Assembly (NCBI GenBank): GCA_003255025.1
Contig: QANY01009128.1
Coordinates: 1,364,547 to 1,428,546 of the forward strand
Length of the DNA: 64,000 bases
Source: Datisca glomerata
Taxonomy: Eukaryota; Streptophyta; Magnoliopsida; Cucurbitales; Datiscaceae
Direction of reading: 5' to 3'
The notes beneath the pieces were generated by a model. The model did not search any database. It saw only the letters and a list, made by a program, of their open reading frames with translations, and had not been told where the DNA came from. How positions within the stretch are numbered: position 1 is the first letter of the stretch; each line of letters opens with the position of its first letter. Of this stretch, positions 36,292 to 47,960 are shown one piece after another. The position numbers were made by a program, and so were the translations under genes.

Positions 36292-36296
36292 GAAAG

Positions 36297-36308
36297 TGGT
36301 ATCAGAGC
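36297..36308 (+). other. Primer-binding site, initiator Met-tRNA type
   Basis: TGGTATCAGAGC, the classic plant copia primer-binding site complementary to the 3' end of tRNA-iMet, five bases after the LTR end. Confidence 0.95.
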
Positions 36309-38279
36309 GGTCTTTATATATTTATATGTTAAATGTTGTACAGGTTTTCTTACATTATTAATATAATATGAGATATGTATGATGATGGATGGTTATTTTT
36401 GAATGTATGAAAAATAATGGATCATTAATTGTACGGTGATTATTGGGTTAAACTTTGTTTTAATTTTTCCTAGATCTTGTGTAAGTCGAATTGAGGTGTA
36501 GTAATTTTTGTAACTTTATTTTGAATATTTTTGTAATTATTCCGAATGCGAGAAGACGAAGAACAAACGATAGAAATTTACTACTCATCGGTGAAAACAC
36601 TGTTCATCCACGGAAACACTATTCACGCCAGAAATTTACTATTTCGGCAGAGGTGAACAGTGCGGACCGTATTGCGCCACTGGTGAACAGTGGCTGTTCT
36701 GCGCGGCAGGCGACTGTCGTCGATGAGACAGGTAGCGGTGGTGATGGGCGGCGATCGGAGAGTCCTATCGTTGGTGACAACTGTTGTCACGTTTTAGGAA
36801 AGTTTCTCATAAACCATGCAACCAACTCTACCACCTAAGTGTTTCATTAAAATCCAAACTCTTTTAGTTATCCATTTAAAATTTGAATTAATGTAATTTT
36901 AAAATTAATTATTAATTTTTTATTTTTTAAAAACTAAAAATTAATAGGTTGATTGGGTTGATCCAAGTTTGACCAAATCAAATAAAATGTTTAGTTGACT
37001 AAGTCAAAATCAACTATATTAAAAGGGATAATTATTGAAATTATTTAATTAAGAAAAATAGTTTTTCTAATTAAAAAGGGTTCTGTTCAAAGCTTGAAGA
37101 TTATGTAGATGAACATCAGGAGGAGAAGGCAATATTTGGAAAATGTGTATTCTTGAAGTCCGCTTTGTAATTTTATTTCTTTATTTCAAGGGTTGTAATT
37201 TAGAAATACCCAATAGTCACTTAATCCATTATTATTTTATTTAACTGTTAAATAATTGTTTATTTGTTATGTTTAATAACATGTCCATGCATTAGTCGAT
37301 CACATGCCATACATGAAAATCTCACACAATTTTATTTAATCATGCATCTCATTTGTAGAAACATGATTTATTAGGATTGTCCTAATATGTTTATATGTAT
37401 TATTTTATGAAATCAATTGCATGTAAACGGTTAGGTTTTAACTAGTTAAAATTTGGTAATCACGTTACACTAAAGGCTATAGTAACCTTTGGGTTAACCA
37501 ACTTTAGTAAAAGAGTTTTATTAAAGATTGATGAATATAATTAACTAGTTAGTCTAATTTCACCTAATTATGACTTAGGCGCTTAAAAATTTAAATGAAC
37601 TTAGACCAACGAGATTAGATTAACTGATAGTTAAATATTCATAGGATTATTATTTTAACTAGTAATTAATTTGGAATTAATTGATTAGTTAAAATAGAAA
37701 CATATTATCCTAAAGTTAGTGAGTGGGAGAAAGTTGACATGTCAATTTAATATATGATCTCCATCATTAATACAACACCGTGAGGTCACTGAGGGCCTTG
37801 GGATGGCTTTGTTTTGATCCCCCTAAGGAAGGTTTTGAGCTGTACAAATATCAAGGTTGGACTTCTTAAGAAGATAGGAGGAAGTGATGTAGTTTAGTTT
37901 TAACCAACCCTAAGACGAAATATTCTAAATGAAGTCATTAAATCTGAAATGATGGGTTACACTCACAAAGTCGTAATTAAGCTTTCATGTGGATAGTTGT
38001 GACTTGACCGAACAAACGATACCTTATTGCTAAAAGAGAAAATATGAGATATTTTAATTTTTAATTAATAAGGATGAGAATGTCTCATAGACAGTCTGAG
38101 GTTAATCTGACCTACCCTAAGGCGGTATATTAATCGTTAGATTATTTTATCGTGATTAGTAAATTCTAAATATATGTGTTTATTATGATTTCATTCATGC
38201 ATCACGTTTACTTTTTGAATTCTAGATATTTATTAATTATATTGAATCATGTATGTTATAAATTTCAGTTTTCAATATT
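36309..38279 (+). other. Untranslated leader of the copia element
   Basis: About 2 kb between PBS and gag without sustained coding. At 36587-36700 the word TGAACAGTG and its complement CACTGTTCA recur several times. An open frame at 36491-36838 has no recognised domain. Confidence 0.55.
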
Positions 38280-39130
38280 ATGTCTACCATGGGCAACCAT
38301 GTTACTACTTTACTTGCTCTTGAAAAATTGAAAGATGATAATTTCGTACGTTGAAAATCAAATATAACTTAATGTTGATTTGTGTTAACCATAAGTTTGT
38401 TCTTATTGAGGAATGTCCTAAGGAGCCCGCTGCTAACGCCCCTAAGAATGTTAGGGACAAATATGATACTTGGATCATATCAAATAACAAATCGAAGTGC
38501 TACATGCTTGTGAGCATAAATGATGTTCTGAGAAACAAGCATGAAAGCATGGAGACTGCCTATGATATTATGGAATCTTTACATGCAATGTTTGGGCAGC
38601 AGTCCGATCAAAGTCATTATGAGGCCACTAGGAGTTATAAGCAACTAAGATGAGGAATGATACTTTTGTTCGAGAACATATTTTGAACATGATCAACATA
38701 ATGCACAAGGAGGAAGTGCATGGGGGACCATTGATGAGCATACTCAATTTAGCATCATACTAGAGTTGCTCACATCAGTTTTTTCTGCATTCACAACCAA
38801 CTATGTTATGAACAAGTTACAATTCAACATGGCTCAATTGTTGAATGAACTGCAGACTTTTGAGTCACTCAACCTTAGAATGACCAAAGAGGGCGTGGAA
38901 AATGTTGTCGAGCAAAATCCTTCTTCTAATATTGTTAAGAATTAGAAAAGGAAGAAGAACAATGGTAAGGAAAAGAGTGAGAACAAAAGAGTAAAGAAAG
39001 CCAAGACATCACCGAAAGCAAAAAAGAATAAGAAAGATAGCTTGCCCAAAGGAAAGTGTTTCCACTGTGGTGCTGGAGGTCGTTGTAAGAAAAACTGTAA
39101 CAAGTATCTCTTTGAGCTGAAAAAGAAAGG
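38280..39130 (+). pseudogene. Copia gag with altered zinc knuckle (broken)
   Basis: Starts MSTMGNHVTTLLALEKL, frame-shifts near 38348, and continues with LICVNHKFVLIEECPKEP and TAYDIMESLHAMFGQQS, typical of plant copia gag. The zinc knuckle at 39058-39099 reads CFHCGAGGRCKKNC: the three Cys of CX2CX4HX4C are present but the His is Arg. Several frame changes and stops lie in between. Confidence 0.8.
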
Positions 39131-39179
39131 TAAATATGATTTACTTGTACTTGAAGCTTGTTTAGTGAAATATAATTTG

Positions 39180-42060
39180 TCATCTTGGATACTTGATTCA
39201 GGAGTCACTAACCATGTATATTCTTCTTTGCAGGTGCTTGATTCGTCAAGGGAACTGGCTGATGGCGATGTCGTTTTGAGAGTTGGCAGTGGTGTGCTCG
39301 TGTCAGCTAAAGCATTAGGGACAGTCCATTTATGTTTTGGATATAATTACTTAGTTTTGAACGATGTTTATTATATTCGTGGTTTTTGAAGGAATTTCAT
39401 TTCTCTTTCATTTTTGCAAGAACAGTTATTCGAAGTTTCTTTCATTAATAAAGAGCTTATTATTTCTAAAAATGGATTCGATATCTGTCATGCTAAAATT
39501 ATAAACAGACTGTATATGTTTTAATCGACTGAACGCGCACTACATAATTCTGAATTATTTAACGTAGCAAAACCTAAAAATAACAAACAACAAAGAGTTT
39601 CTCATGATGACACACATATTTATGGCATCATAGATTGGGTCATACTAATCTAAATAGGTTAAACATGTTAACAAAGTATGGTGCTTTAAGAAAACTACAA
39701 GTTGAAACTCTTCATGTTTGTGAATCTTGTCTAGAGGGTAAAATGACTAAAAGACCATTCACCGAAAAAGGGTCAAAAGGCGAAGAACCACTTGAATGAG
39801 TACATAGTGATGTCTATGGACCGATCAATGTACAAGCTAGAGGTGGGTATGTGTATTTTGTCACTTTCATTGATGACTACTCAAGATATGATTACAGTTA
39901 CCTAATGCATCGAAAGTCTGAAACTTTTGAAAAATTTAAAGACTTCAAGGCTGAAGCTGAAAAACAATTAGGTAAATCATTGAAAACCCTTTGATTGGAT
40001 CGAGGTGGTGAATACTTGAATTTATAATTCAAGGTTTATTTATTGGAGTGTGGAATACTATCTCAACTTACAGCACCTGGAACATCACATCAAAATGATG
40101 TTGCAGAGAGGAGAAACCAAACCTTATTGGATATGGTTAGGTCAATGTTAAGTTACTCATCATTGTCACTTACATTTTTAGGATATGCACTATACATGAC
40201 AGCTTACATTTTAAATGCAGTGCCCTCTAAGTCTGTAAGCAAGATGCCTTTAGAGTTATGAAATGACTCTAAACCTAGTTTCGGTCATTTCCATATATGG
40301 GGGTGTCTAACTCACATTTTTAGATCCAAGACCGAAAAGTTAGACTCAAGATTTGAGGTATGCATATTAGTTGGCTATTCTCTAGAGACTAAAGGTGAGT
40401 ACTTTTATAGTCACAATGATCAAAAGGTGTTTGTATTGACAAATGCAACCTTTCTTAAGCATGACTATATGTAAAACTACAAACCTTATAGAAAAGTAGT
40501 TCTTGAGGAATTAGCGACTGATAAGATGAGACCACCTTCAATTTCTATTGATAAATGACAAACTAGAGAAACTACAGTTCCTGCAAAGGTGCAATGTCGT
40601 AGTTGGAGAGTTGTGAGATAACCAATTCGCTATGAATTAGAGGCACATGTCCTAGTGTCAGACACTAATAAGGACGATCCAGTATCTCATGAAGAAGCAA
40701 TGGATGATCCTTAAAAGGAGAAATGGTAGATGCCATGAATCAAAAAATGGAATCTATGTATTCAAATTCCATCTAGGAACTTGTAGGCCCACCTGAAGAT
40801 GTCAGGCCCATTGGATGTAAATGGATCTTCAAGAAGAAAAGAGGTGCAGATGGGAAAATAGATACTTTCAAAACACGGTTAGTAGCCAAGGGCTATATAC
40901 AAATGGAGGGAGTCAATTATGAAGAGACATTCTCCCCTATGGCCATGCTAAAATCCATTCGCATCCTTTTGTCCGTAACCACTAGTTTTGACTATGAAAT
41001 ATGGCAAATGGACGTCAAGACAGCTTTTTTGAATGACTCTCTTGAAGAAAGCATCTATATGATGCAACCATAAGGGTTGTACAAAAGGGGTAAGATTAGA
41101 AAGTATATAAGTTGCTTAAATCTATTTATGGATTAAAGCAAACATCTAGATCTTGGAATCTTACCTTTGATGAGATTATAAAGTCTTATGGCTTCGAGCA
41201 AAATGTTGATGAAGCGTGTGTTTATAAATACACCAAAGATAAGATAGTGGTTTTCTTAGTTCTTTATGTTGATGATATTCTACTCATTGAGAATGATGTA
41301 GAAACTTTGTCAAAAGTAAAAACATGGTTAGCTGAAAAATTTCAAATGAAAGATTTGGGAGAAGTGAGTTATGTTCTAGGCATCCAAATCCTAAGGGGTA
41401 GAAAGAACAAGTTTTTAGCACTTTTTCAAGCATTTTATATTGATAAGGTGCTGGAGAGATTCTCTATGGAGAATTTCAAGAAAGGTCAATTACCGACCAG
41501 ACATAGAATTGTATTCTCCAAGGAATAATGTCCTAAGACACCTCATGAGGAAGAGGATATGAGAAATGTTCCCTATGCTTCAGCAGTTGGAAGTCTCATG
41601 TATGGCATGTTGTGTACAAAACCGGACATCTGTTATGCAGTGGAAATTGTCAGTCATTATCAATCAAATTCAGGTTTGGAACACTGAATTGCAGTAAAGT
41701 ACATTCTCAAGTATCTTAGGAGAACGAGAAACTATATGCAGTGAACCCCACTGGATATACGGATTCTGATTTTCAATCAGACAGAGACAGTCGAAAATTG
41801 ACATCTGGATCAATATTCACCTTAGGTGGAGGAGCTGTAGTCTGGAAAAGTATTAAACAATTCAACATTATAGATTCCACTGTAGACGCCGAATATATAG
41901 CGGCTTGTGAAGCTGCAAAAGAGGGGCAAGCACATAGAGAGAAAATATCATCTTGTAAGAGAGATCGTGCATCGAGGAGAAGTGACTGTTATGAAGATGG
42001 CATCAGAACAAAACCTGGCTGATCATTTTACTAAGACGCTTCCTACGAAGTCATTTTAGG
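39180..42060 (+). pseudogene. Copia pol: protease, integrase, reverse transcriptase, RNase H (broken)
   Basis: Protease active site is ILDSGVTNHVY at about 39188. The GAG-pre-integrase zinc region is at about 39630-39740 (HVCESCLEGKMTKRPF). The integrase core is at 39780-40260, with HSDVYGPI, FIDDYSRYDYSYL, DRGGEYL and HQNDVAERRNQTLLDMVRSM. Reverse transcriptase is at about 40790-41530, with GCKWIFKKKRGADGKI, DVKTAFLN, SIYGLKQTSRSWN and the catalytic YVDD at about 41265. RNase H is at about 41750-41930 (SGSIFTLGGGAVVWKS, DAEYIAACEAAKE). In-frame stops, for example at about 39797, 39992, 40026, 40259 and 41070, disable it. Confidence 0.88.
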
Positions 42061-42121
42061 GTCACGTGCGTAACATGAGATTAAGAGAGATGCCACATTT
42101 GCTTTTGGGCTAGTAGGAGAT

Positions 42122-44323
42122 TGTTGGGGGTGATGTCCTCAAAGCATGTGTATTGACATTTTGATATGAAATTTAAAGAGGAATATATTTTTCTTATAAT
42201 TATTCTTTTAAATTATTATTGAATAATTTATATAAATATCTAAAAAAATTTAATATTTTAATGAGACTATGATCTTGTATTAGTACAAGAGGATTAAGAT
42301 CATAGATAATGAATAAAATTATCAGCAACATATTGAAGTATGAAATCTTTAACGAATGGTTGCTAGTACGACTCACTAAGCATTATGAATGCGTGTGATT
42401 TAGATCCGGATCATCGATGTGGATAGACATCTTAGTGTTATATAATAAGATTATATATGACAGAACCAATATGAATTAATATCTTTATTAACGTGCTGTT
42501 TATCATAAAGATTTAATACACATCAATTCGATGATCATATGTAGATCAGTCTGAATCATGAGTAGTCATGATCTCCTATGCATCTCTACTAGATCTTTTG
42601 ATTCACTCATTAAGGTCTGTTTGCTAATCAGGCTAGTGCCTTTTGTTTTGGAGATTCAGTGATGTGGATGACTAGGAACATGATCTTACAAAATTAACAA
42701 TCTAAGCTTTCCTAACGGATCTTATATTAGTTTTCTTAAATATTAATTCTGTAATTGAATGGTTATTGAGCTCAAATTTATAATAAGATTATAAATTACT
42801 CATTCACTAGTAGATTAATGATACTTAAGGATCAAGAGTTAATTAGAAGGGTAAAATGATAATTTTGACCAGTTCTAATTTACGAACCAATAATTGGAGG
42901 ACAGAATTACATGAAATGATTATGTCAGTGGACTACATGAGAATACTCTGTAATTATAATCTGTAATCTATTAGAGTGCAATTCCATATATATAGTGAAG
43001 TAATAACGGAATTAATAAATAAGATTATTTAATTAACAAGTTTAATTAATAATTTGGTTTATTAGAGCTTAGGATTATAGGTACATGGTTTACAAGTCAC
43101 CTCTATACTACGTTGTCTAGGGTGTGAGTGTTTCAGGACATGAGAAAAGGACTGACTTGCAAAATAAATTTTTATTCTAGGGCAAGTACATAATTATGAG
43201 ATAATTACGTGTGATTAATTAATTAAAAAATAATTAATTGAATTATTTATATATTTAAATATAATTTTCAAAAATTATATGTATAAATAATTATCGATTT
43301 TTTCATCAATAAGTGAGACGGAATATCTAATATGTGAAGTTAGATAATTAAATTATTATTAGATAATAGTTTAAGTCAACTATATTTGTTATTTGTGATA
43401 TAACAGATAAGTTAGTAGATAGAGATAATCAAATATATTAATTTTAAATTAACTGATATCTAGATAATCATCTGATTAAAATATAATTCGCAGTAATTAT
43501 CACGTGTCAATCATTGATAGGATATTAGAAATTGGCATGGACTACTGTGGTGCCACGTGCCATTAAAGTAGTGAGTGTATAACATTGCCACTACAGTTGT
43601 GCACAATTGCAGTGGGTTCCGCTGCAATTGATAATTTTATAATTAAATATTATTTCAGTTTATCCCCAAAAATATGATACGCCATTATCTAGAATATATA
43701 CAGATATTATTCTAATGGCCTACGTGGTTAGAAGAAGAGGAAAGAATCAATTGATCAGATCATCAGTTCGTCAATCAAGAGTTAAATTGAGAACACGATT
43801 GGTGTCAGAGAGATTCTCTGTGATTAAACATTAATCAAATCTCTAAAAGAATAATCATCACGTTCTTTTAGAGAATCGTCTCATTAAAATCATTCTCAGT
43901 AAATCTCTAGATCTCATGTGTTGAGAAAATCTAGAGACAAAAAAGTATTTTGTATTATTCTATGTGCCCACACATGTCCTAATGCATTGAGGATTGACTT
44001 GAAAGATCTTGGTGTGGATCTCGGAGTCTACTGATCGTTGGAACGATTTTGTGGGTACGGAGGATCGATCAGTTTTTGCAAGGACACTTGATATAGACTA
44101 GAAGAGGTATATGATTCCTAACATTTTATGTTGTAGATTTAACTTATAAATATATAATAGATCCTGAGTGATTGAAAAAGAGTTTTAAAAAAAAGGTTTT
44201 ATTTGGTTATCGTGGCGTTGCACAAGTTTTGTTTTATTAAAAGATTCAATTTTTATTAAAAGTTTAACTTTTTAGAAGGCCACGCGTCTCCACCCTTCCG
44301 CCGCACACGCGTTGCGATGACCA
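42122..44323 (+). repeat. 3' LTR of the copia element (full length)
   Basis: 2202 bp, TGTTGGGGG to GATGACCA, following the purine-rich GGGCTAGTAGGAGAT. It matches the solo LTR (31749-33929, reverse) and, in its right half, the damaged 5' LTR. Confidence 0.9.
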
Positions 44324-44460
44324 GCAACGTCTATGTGATGTTCTTCGTAACCAGATAGATCGTGGTAACTATAATTTGTAGATATCTCCAATAGTTTGGT
44401 CTTCTCTCGACTAAAAGACCAGGATGTACCCGTTTTCTCTCAATCTCTATCATGAATTAT
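44324..44460 (+). pseudogene. Ulp1-like domain, C-terminal remnant after the copia insertion
   Basis: Host sequence resumes exactly at the 3' LTR end with GCAACGTCTATGTGATGTTC. It can be read as the VYVMFF segment that follows the catalytic Cys of Ulp1-type proteases, then in another frame QIDRGNYNL and ISPIVWSSLD. The codon upstream of GTC TAT would be the DCG position. It is disrupted by the insertion. Confidence 0.5.
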
Positions 44461-44509
44461 AAAAATTTAAAATTTAGACATATATGCATATACATTAATA
44501 AAAGAGGTC

Positions 44510-45110
44510 AGTACTATAAGATGATCTTATACACATTGTGCAGCGTACACAATGACTGCAAGATCGTCTTGTAGTGCATCGTGAATTACGCAATATGTTC
44601 ATGATGCACTACTAGACGGTCTTGTAGTCATCGCATACATAACACGATGACTTCAAGATGATCTTGTAATACATCGTTTACACTACATGATATCTATAAG
44701 ATGATCTTGTAACATATCATGTACATAACACGATGCCTACAAGTTGATCTTGTAATACATCATATACTACACAATGATTACAAGATGATCTTGTAACACA
44801 TCGTGTAATGTACATGGGGACTACAAGATCATCTTGTAGTACATCGTGAAATACTCAAGATGTTCCTGATGCACTATAAGATGATCTTATAGTCATTGTG
44901 TACACTACACGAGGTGTTACAAAATCTGGTAACGTGAACATCTTGACGATCTTGTAGTCCTCGTGTACATTACACAATGTGTTAGAAGATCATCTTGTAG
45001 TCATCGTGTAGTGTACACGAGGACTACAAGATTGTCTTGTAGTGCATCAGGAACATCTTGAGCTGTTCATGATGCACTGCAAGATCATCTTGTAGGTATC
45101 TTCTTCAAAT
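44510..45110. repeat. Palindromic repeat block D
   Basis: About a dozen imperfect units of 40-60 bp. Each combines AAGATGATCTTGTA (itself near-palindromic) with CATCGTGTA...TACACGATG dyads in alternating orientation. It resembles blocks A-C and lies 3' of the last Ulp1-like remnant. Confidence 0.88.
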
Positions 45111-45779
45111 ACACAATGTAATGCATGTTGTTGTAGTAACAAAAAACCCATAAAACAATTTTAAAACTCATGAATGAAAAACCCAAAAAACTTCTTCAAA
45201 CATACAACGTGCCTGCAAGCTTTTGTTGAAGAAGATGAAGATCTTCTGGACAAGTAAAAAAGCTTCTCTTGCAGCAGGAAGAAGAAGATGAAGAAATGAC
45301 GAAGAAGAAGGTAAAGAAATGAATACCATAGAAGGAGAAATGAGTGTATTGTGGGCTTTAGGCGTGAAGGTTGAGTGTTGATGAATAAGAAGTTGACATT
45401 TGATTTGAAGCCCTTTAAGAAGGGTATTTGGGGGAAAGAAGGAAAGAAAAATTAAGGAAAACGTGGACCAAGGGTCTAGTGTAGCCAAAATTAGTCTTGG
45501 AGTCCGTTTTAGTAAAATGAAAAGTCGAGGGGTCCAGTTTAGGCAAAAACCTAGTATGATTTAGGCTTTTCCAGTAAGCCACAAATAACATATAGCCCAC
45601 CACACCTAGTTCATAACTAAAACCGACTGGCCTATTTATTAGGGAAATTTTGTAGAATAGACAAGTTTAGGGGGCTGTTTTCAGAAATAACAAATTTTAA
45701 TAGTTTTAGGTAAATAACATGTTTCCTAACATGTCAATAATTTTAGGCTAAAATGACATTCATCTGAATATGGTGTGTT

Positions 45780-46460
45780 TGAAGGATTTTTGGGTATATT
45801 AGAGGTATATTGATGATATACCAATTCGAAAGATGCTTGATTTAAAGATGTAACTAATGCTAAAAATTTTAAAAATTCAAATATCATAATTGTTTAACGA
45901 AAATCACCGAAATAATTTAAAAAACACATCAATCCCACTCAAAATATTCCTTGAAAACCACTCAAATATTCGCTCACACCAATCAAAGATTTTTCTAAAT
46001 CATAGGCATATAGATGATATACCGATTTGAAAGATGCTTAATTTAATGAAGTAATTAATGCTCATAATTTTTTTAAAAACATTTAAAAATTAAAACTCCC
46101 AATAGATAGACTAAAACCACCAAAAATTTTGAAACTCGCCTCAATCCCATTCAAATGACCTTGAAAACCGTCTATCACCCATTTAAAAAAATTGAAAAAT
46201 GAAGTCTAATCTAATTATGATGTGTGAAGGATTTTTAGGTAAATTAGTAGTATAAAAATGATATACCACTTATTTATCCCAAAAATCCTTCAAATTCTAA
46301 AAATTTGTGCATGAAAATAGATTAATCGATAAAAAATAATGATGAATACCACAATGGTATTCACTTACCTTCTATGCTTGAATCTCTAATGAACAAATCA
46401 ATAATGGAGCTTTTACCTTCTATGCTTGAATCTCTAATGAAGAAATCAATAATAGAGCTT
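45780..46460. repeat. Tandem duplications of about 200 bp and 45 bp
   Basis: A segment containing GATATACCAATTCGAAAGATGC (45815) and CATCAATCCCACTCAAA (45928) recurs about 195-200 bp later (46015, 46128). A fragment of a third copy is near 46240. At 46366-46459 a 45-bp unit containing CTTCTATGCTTGAATCTCTA is repeated twice. No gene is visible. Confidence 0.75.
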
Positions 46461-46619
46461 TGGAATTGTTTATAGATTATGAAAAATGAAGATACACTAG
46501 CCAGACTAATTTTTCCTTCAAATTTGCTGAAGCTTAGATGTTACGGGAGTTTTTCCAACCACCAATGATTTAAGGACACATGTCGAGCCACATTAGGGAG
46601 CCCCTGACCTCGTCTGGTC

Positions 46620-47372
46620 TAGGGTTGTAAATGGTTCAGTTCGGTAGGTTATTTGGGAAAAAATAGAACAGAACCAAAACTCACGGTTCACCCCTATGCC
46701 GAACCAAAAAAAACTGTGACTCTCATATGAACCTAACCATCGTAGGGTTCGGTTTGATTCATCGGTTTGGCTGCAGATTCTTCCCCAAATCCTCTCAATG
46801 CTCCAAGTTTTCCTTTCCTAGTTCCATGCTTCATTGTAAAGCACATCGCAATAGATGTATACGTGGAACTCGCAGGCTTTCTACTCTCATCTTTTCAAAC
46901 AAATGTATTCCGCTAGTAATATTTTGTGGGTTTCTTAATTTAGCTTCACCAATTGAACCCATCTTCAGAAATGACTTCGATCACTTCGCCTTACTTGATT
47001 TCAAGAGTAGAATAGTGGAAGATCCTCTCAAAATCTTTAGCTCCTGGAACGAGTATGTTCATTTTTGTTCTTGGGTAGGAATGACATGCACACCCAACAT
47101 TAACAGAATAGTGATTCTCAACCTTGAAGCTCTACGAAGAGAAGAGACAGTATGAAGAGAAGAGAGGGAGAGAGGCAACAACTAAAAATTGAGATGTTTT
47201 TTATTTTATTTATACTTTGGTTCGGTTCGGTTTGGTTCAAATCATATAATGTTTCAAATCGAACTGAGCTTACGATTCGACAGAAATACCAAACTGAACC
47301 GAACAAAGGTAACTTATATAACCGACCGAACCAACCATTTTTTATTTAGTTTGGTAACAATTTTTTCCCATT
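46620..47372. mobile_element. Non-autonomous hAT-like element carrying a gene fragment
   Basis: Flanked by a perfect 8-bp target duplication GTCTGGTC (46612-46619 and 47373-47380), the duplication length of hAT elements. The left end begins TAGGGTTGTAAATGG. Subterminal inverted repeats with AAATGGTTCAGTTCGGTAGG at left pair with the complement of CCGACCGAACCAACCATTTT at right. The extreme right terminus does not complement the left one well. The interior holds an LRR-receptor-kinase fragment in the plus orientation. Confidence 0.75.
46900..47150 (+). pseudogene. LRR receptor-like kinase N-terminal fragment (LRRNT_2), captured
   Basis: Plus-strand reading contains DFDHFALLDFKSRIVEDPLK, then SSWNEYVHFCSWVGMTC and RIVILNLEALR. 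This is the N-terminal cap and first repeat of EFR/XA21-type LRR receptor kinases. Only about 75 residues of the family are present, with no kinase. The frame then runs into unrelated sequence at the inverted repeat. The upstream residues (46727-46900) are not obviously part of the family. The fragment lies within a mobile element, so it is presumably a captured piece, not a gene. Confidence 0.8.
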
Positions 47373-47941
47373 GTCTGGTCAAACTCTAGGGAGCTCGGGA
47401 TGCACATACTCGAGAACATGTAAGAGCAGGGATGTGGTTCGTAAAGAGAACTCAGATAACCACGAGTGTAAGGCCATCATTATTCACCGAAAGTAGCACT
47501 CAACAGATCCAATCGCCATAATAGGATGTCAGGATAGCCTTCGTCTAATCATTTTGACATATAATGTTGAACGCTTTATGTCAAGGTCAACTCCCTTCCC
47601 TACAATCAAAGACAAAAATTGAGTCCCGTGAAGCTTCCCCAACACGCCTTTAAGGCTTCTTCGACACATTTCTTTCCACATGAAGACTGAGGTATAAATA
47701 CATCTACCAATAAATAGAAGAGTTATGACTTCTCTCCCCTAAGGAATTATGTCAAAATATCTATCAAATACTAACTTAGGCATTGGAGGCCCTTAGGCGA
47801 GGTCGTGAGGAGTTCCAGCCAAATGAAATGACACATATAACATCACTGTTACAGATTTCCCCGATAAGGAGGACACCTGCGTTTAGCACGGGAGACAAAT
47901 ATATAAGAATTTGTAATGTTGAAGTTTTTGGTACAAAGGGG

Positions 47942-47960
47942 TGGTGTCGTCTGTGGGAAC
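47942..47960 (+). other. Primer-binding site of the second Tat-like element
   Basis: TGGTGTCGTCTGTGGGAAC matches the GTCTGTGGGAA-type primer site that commonly follows the LTR in Tat/Athila elements. It lies about 6 bp after the inferred LTR end. Confidence 0.75.

Larger units (their letters stand above)
35180..44323 (+). mobile_element. Ty1-copia LTR retrotransposon, degenerate, with damaged 5' LTR
   Basis: Order: partial 5' LTR (35180-36291), PBS (36297-36308), long leader, gag (about 38280-39130), protease-integrase-RT-RNase H (39180-42060), polypurine tract (about 42103-42120) and full 3' LTR (42122-44323). The PR-INT-RT order identifies Ty1-copia. Many stops break the ORF. The 5' end of the left LTR is missing and its remaining edge carries an inverted piece, so no target duplication can be seen. 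Host Ulp1-type sequence is found on both sides. Confidence 0.9.
29450..45620 (+). mobile_element. Decayed Ulp1/DUF1985-type transposon gene region with nested LTR insertions
   Basis: Plus-strand coding remnants of a DUF1985/Ulp1-protease-like protein, as found in plant Mutator-like (KI-MULE-type) and CACTA-type elements. The remnants are at 29737-30480, 30560-30930, 34214-34490, 34745-35123 and 44324-44460. Palindromic repeat blocks lie between and around them. A solo LTR (31749-33929) and a copia element (35180-44323) interrupt it. I could not identify terminal inverted repeats or a target duplication, so the outer limits and the superfamily are inference. Confidence 0.6.
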
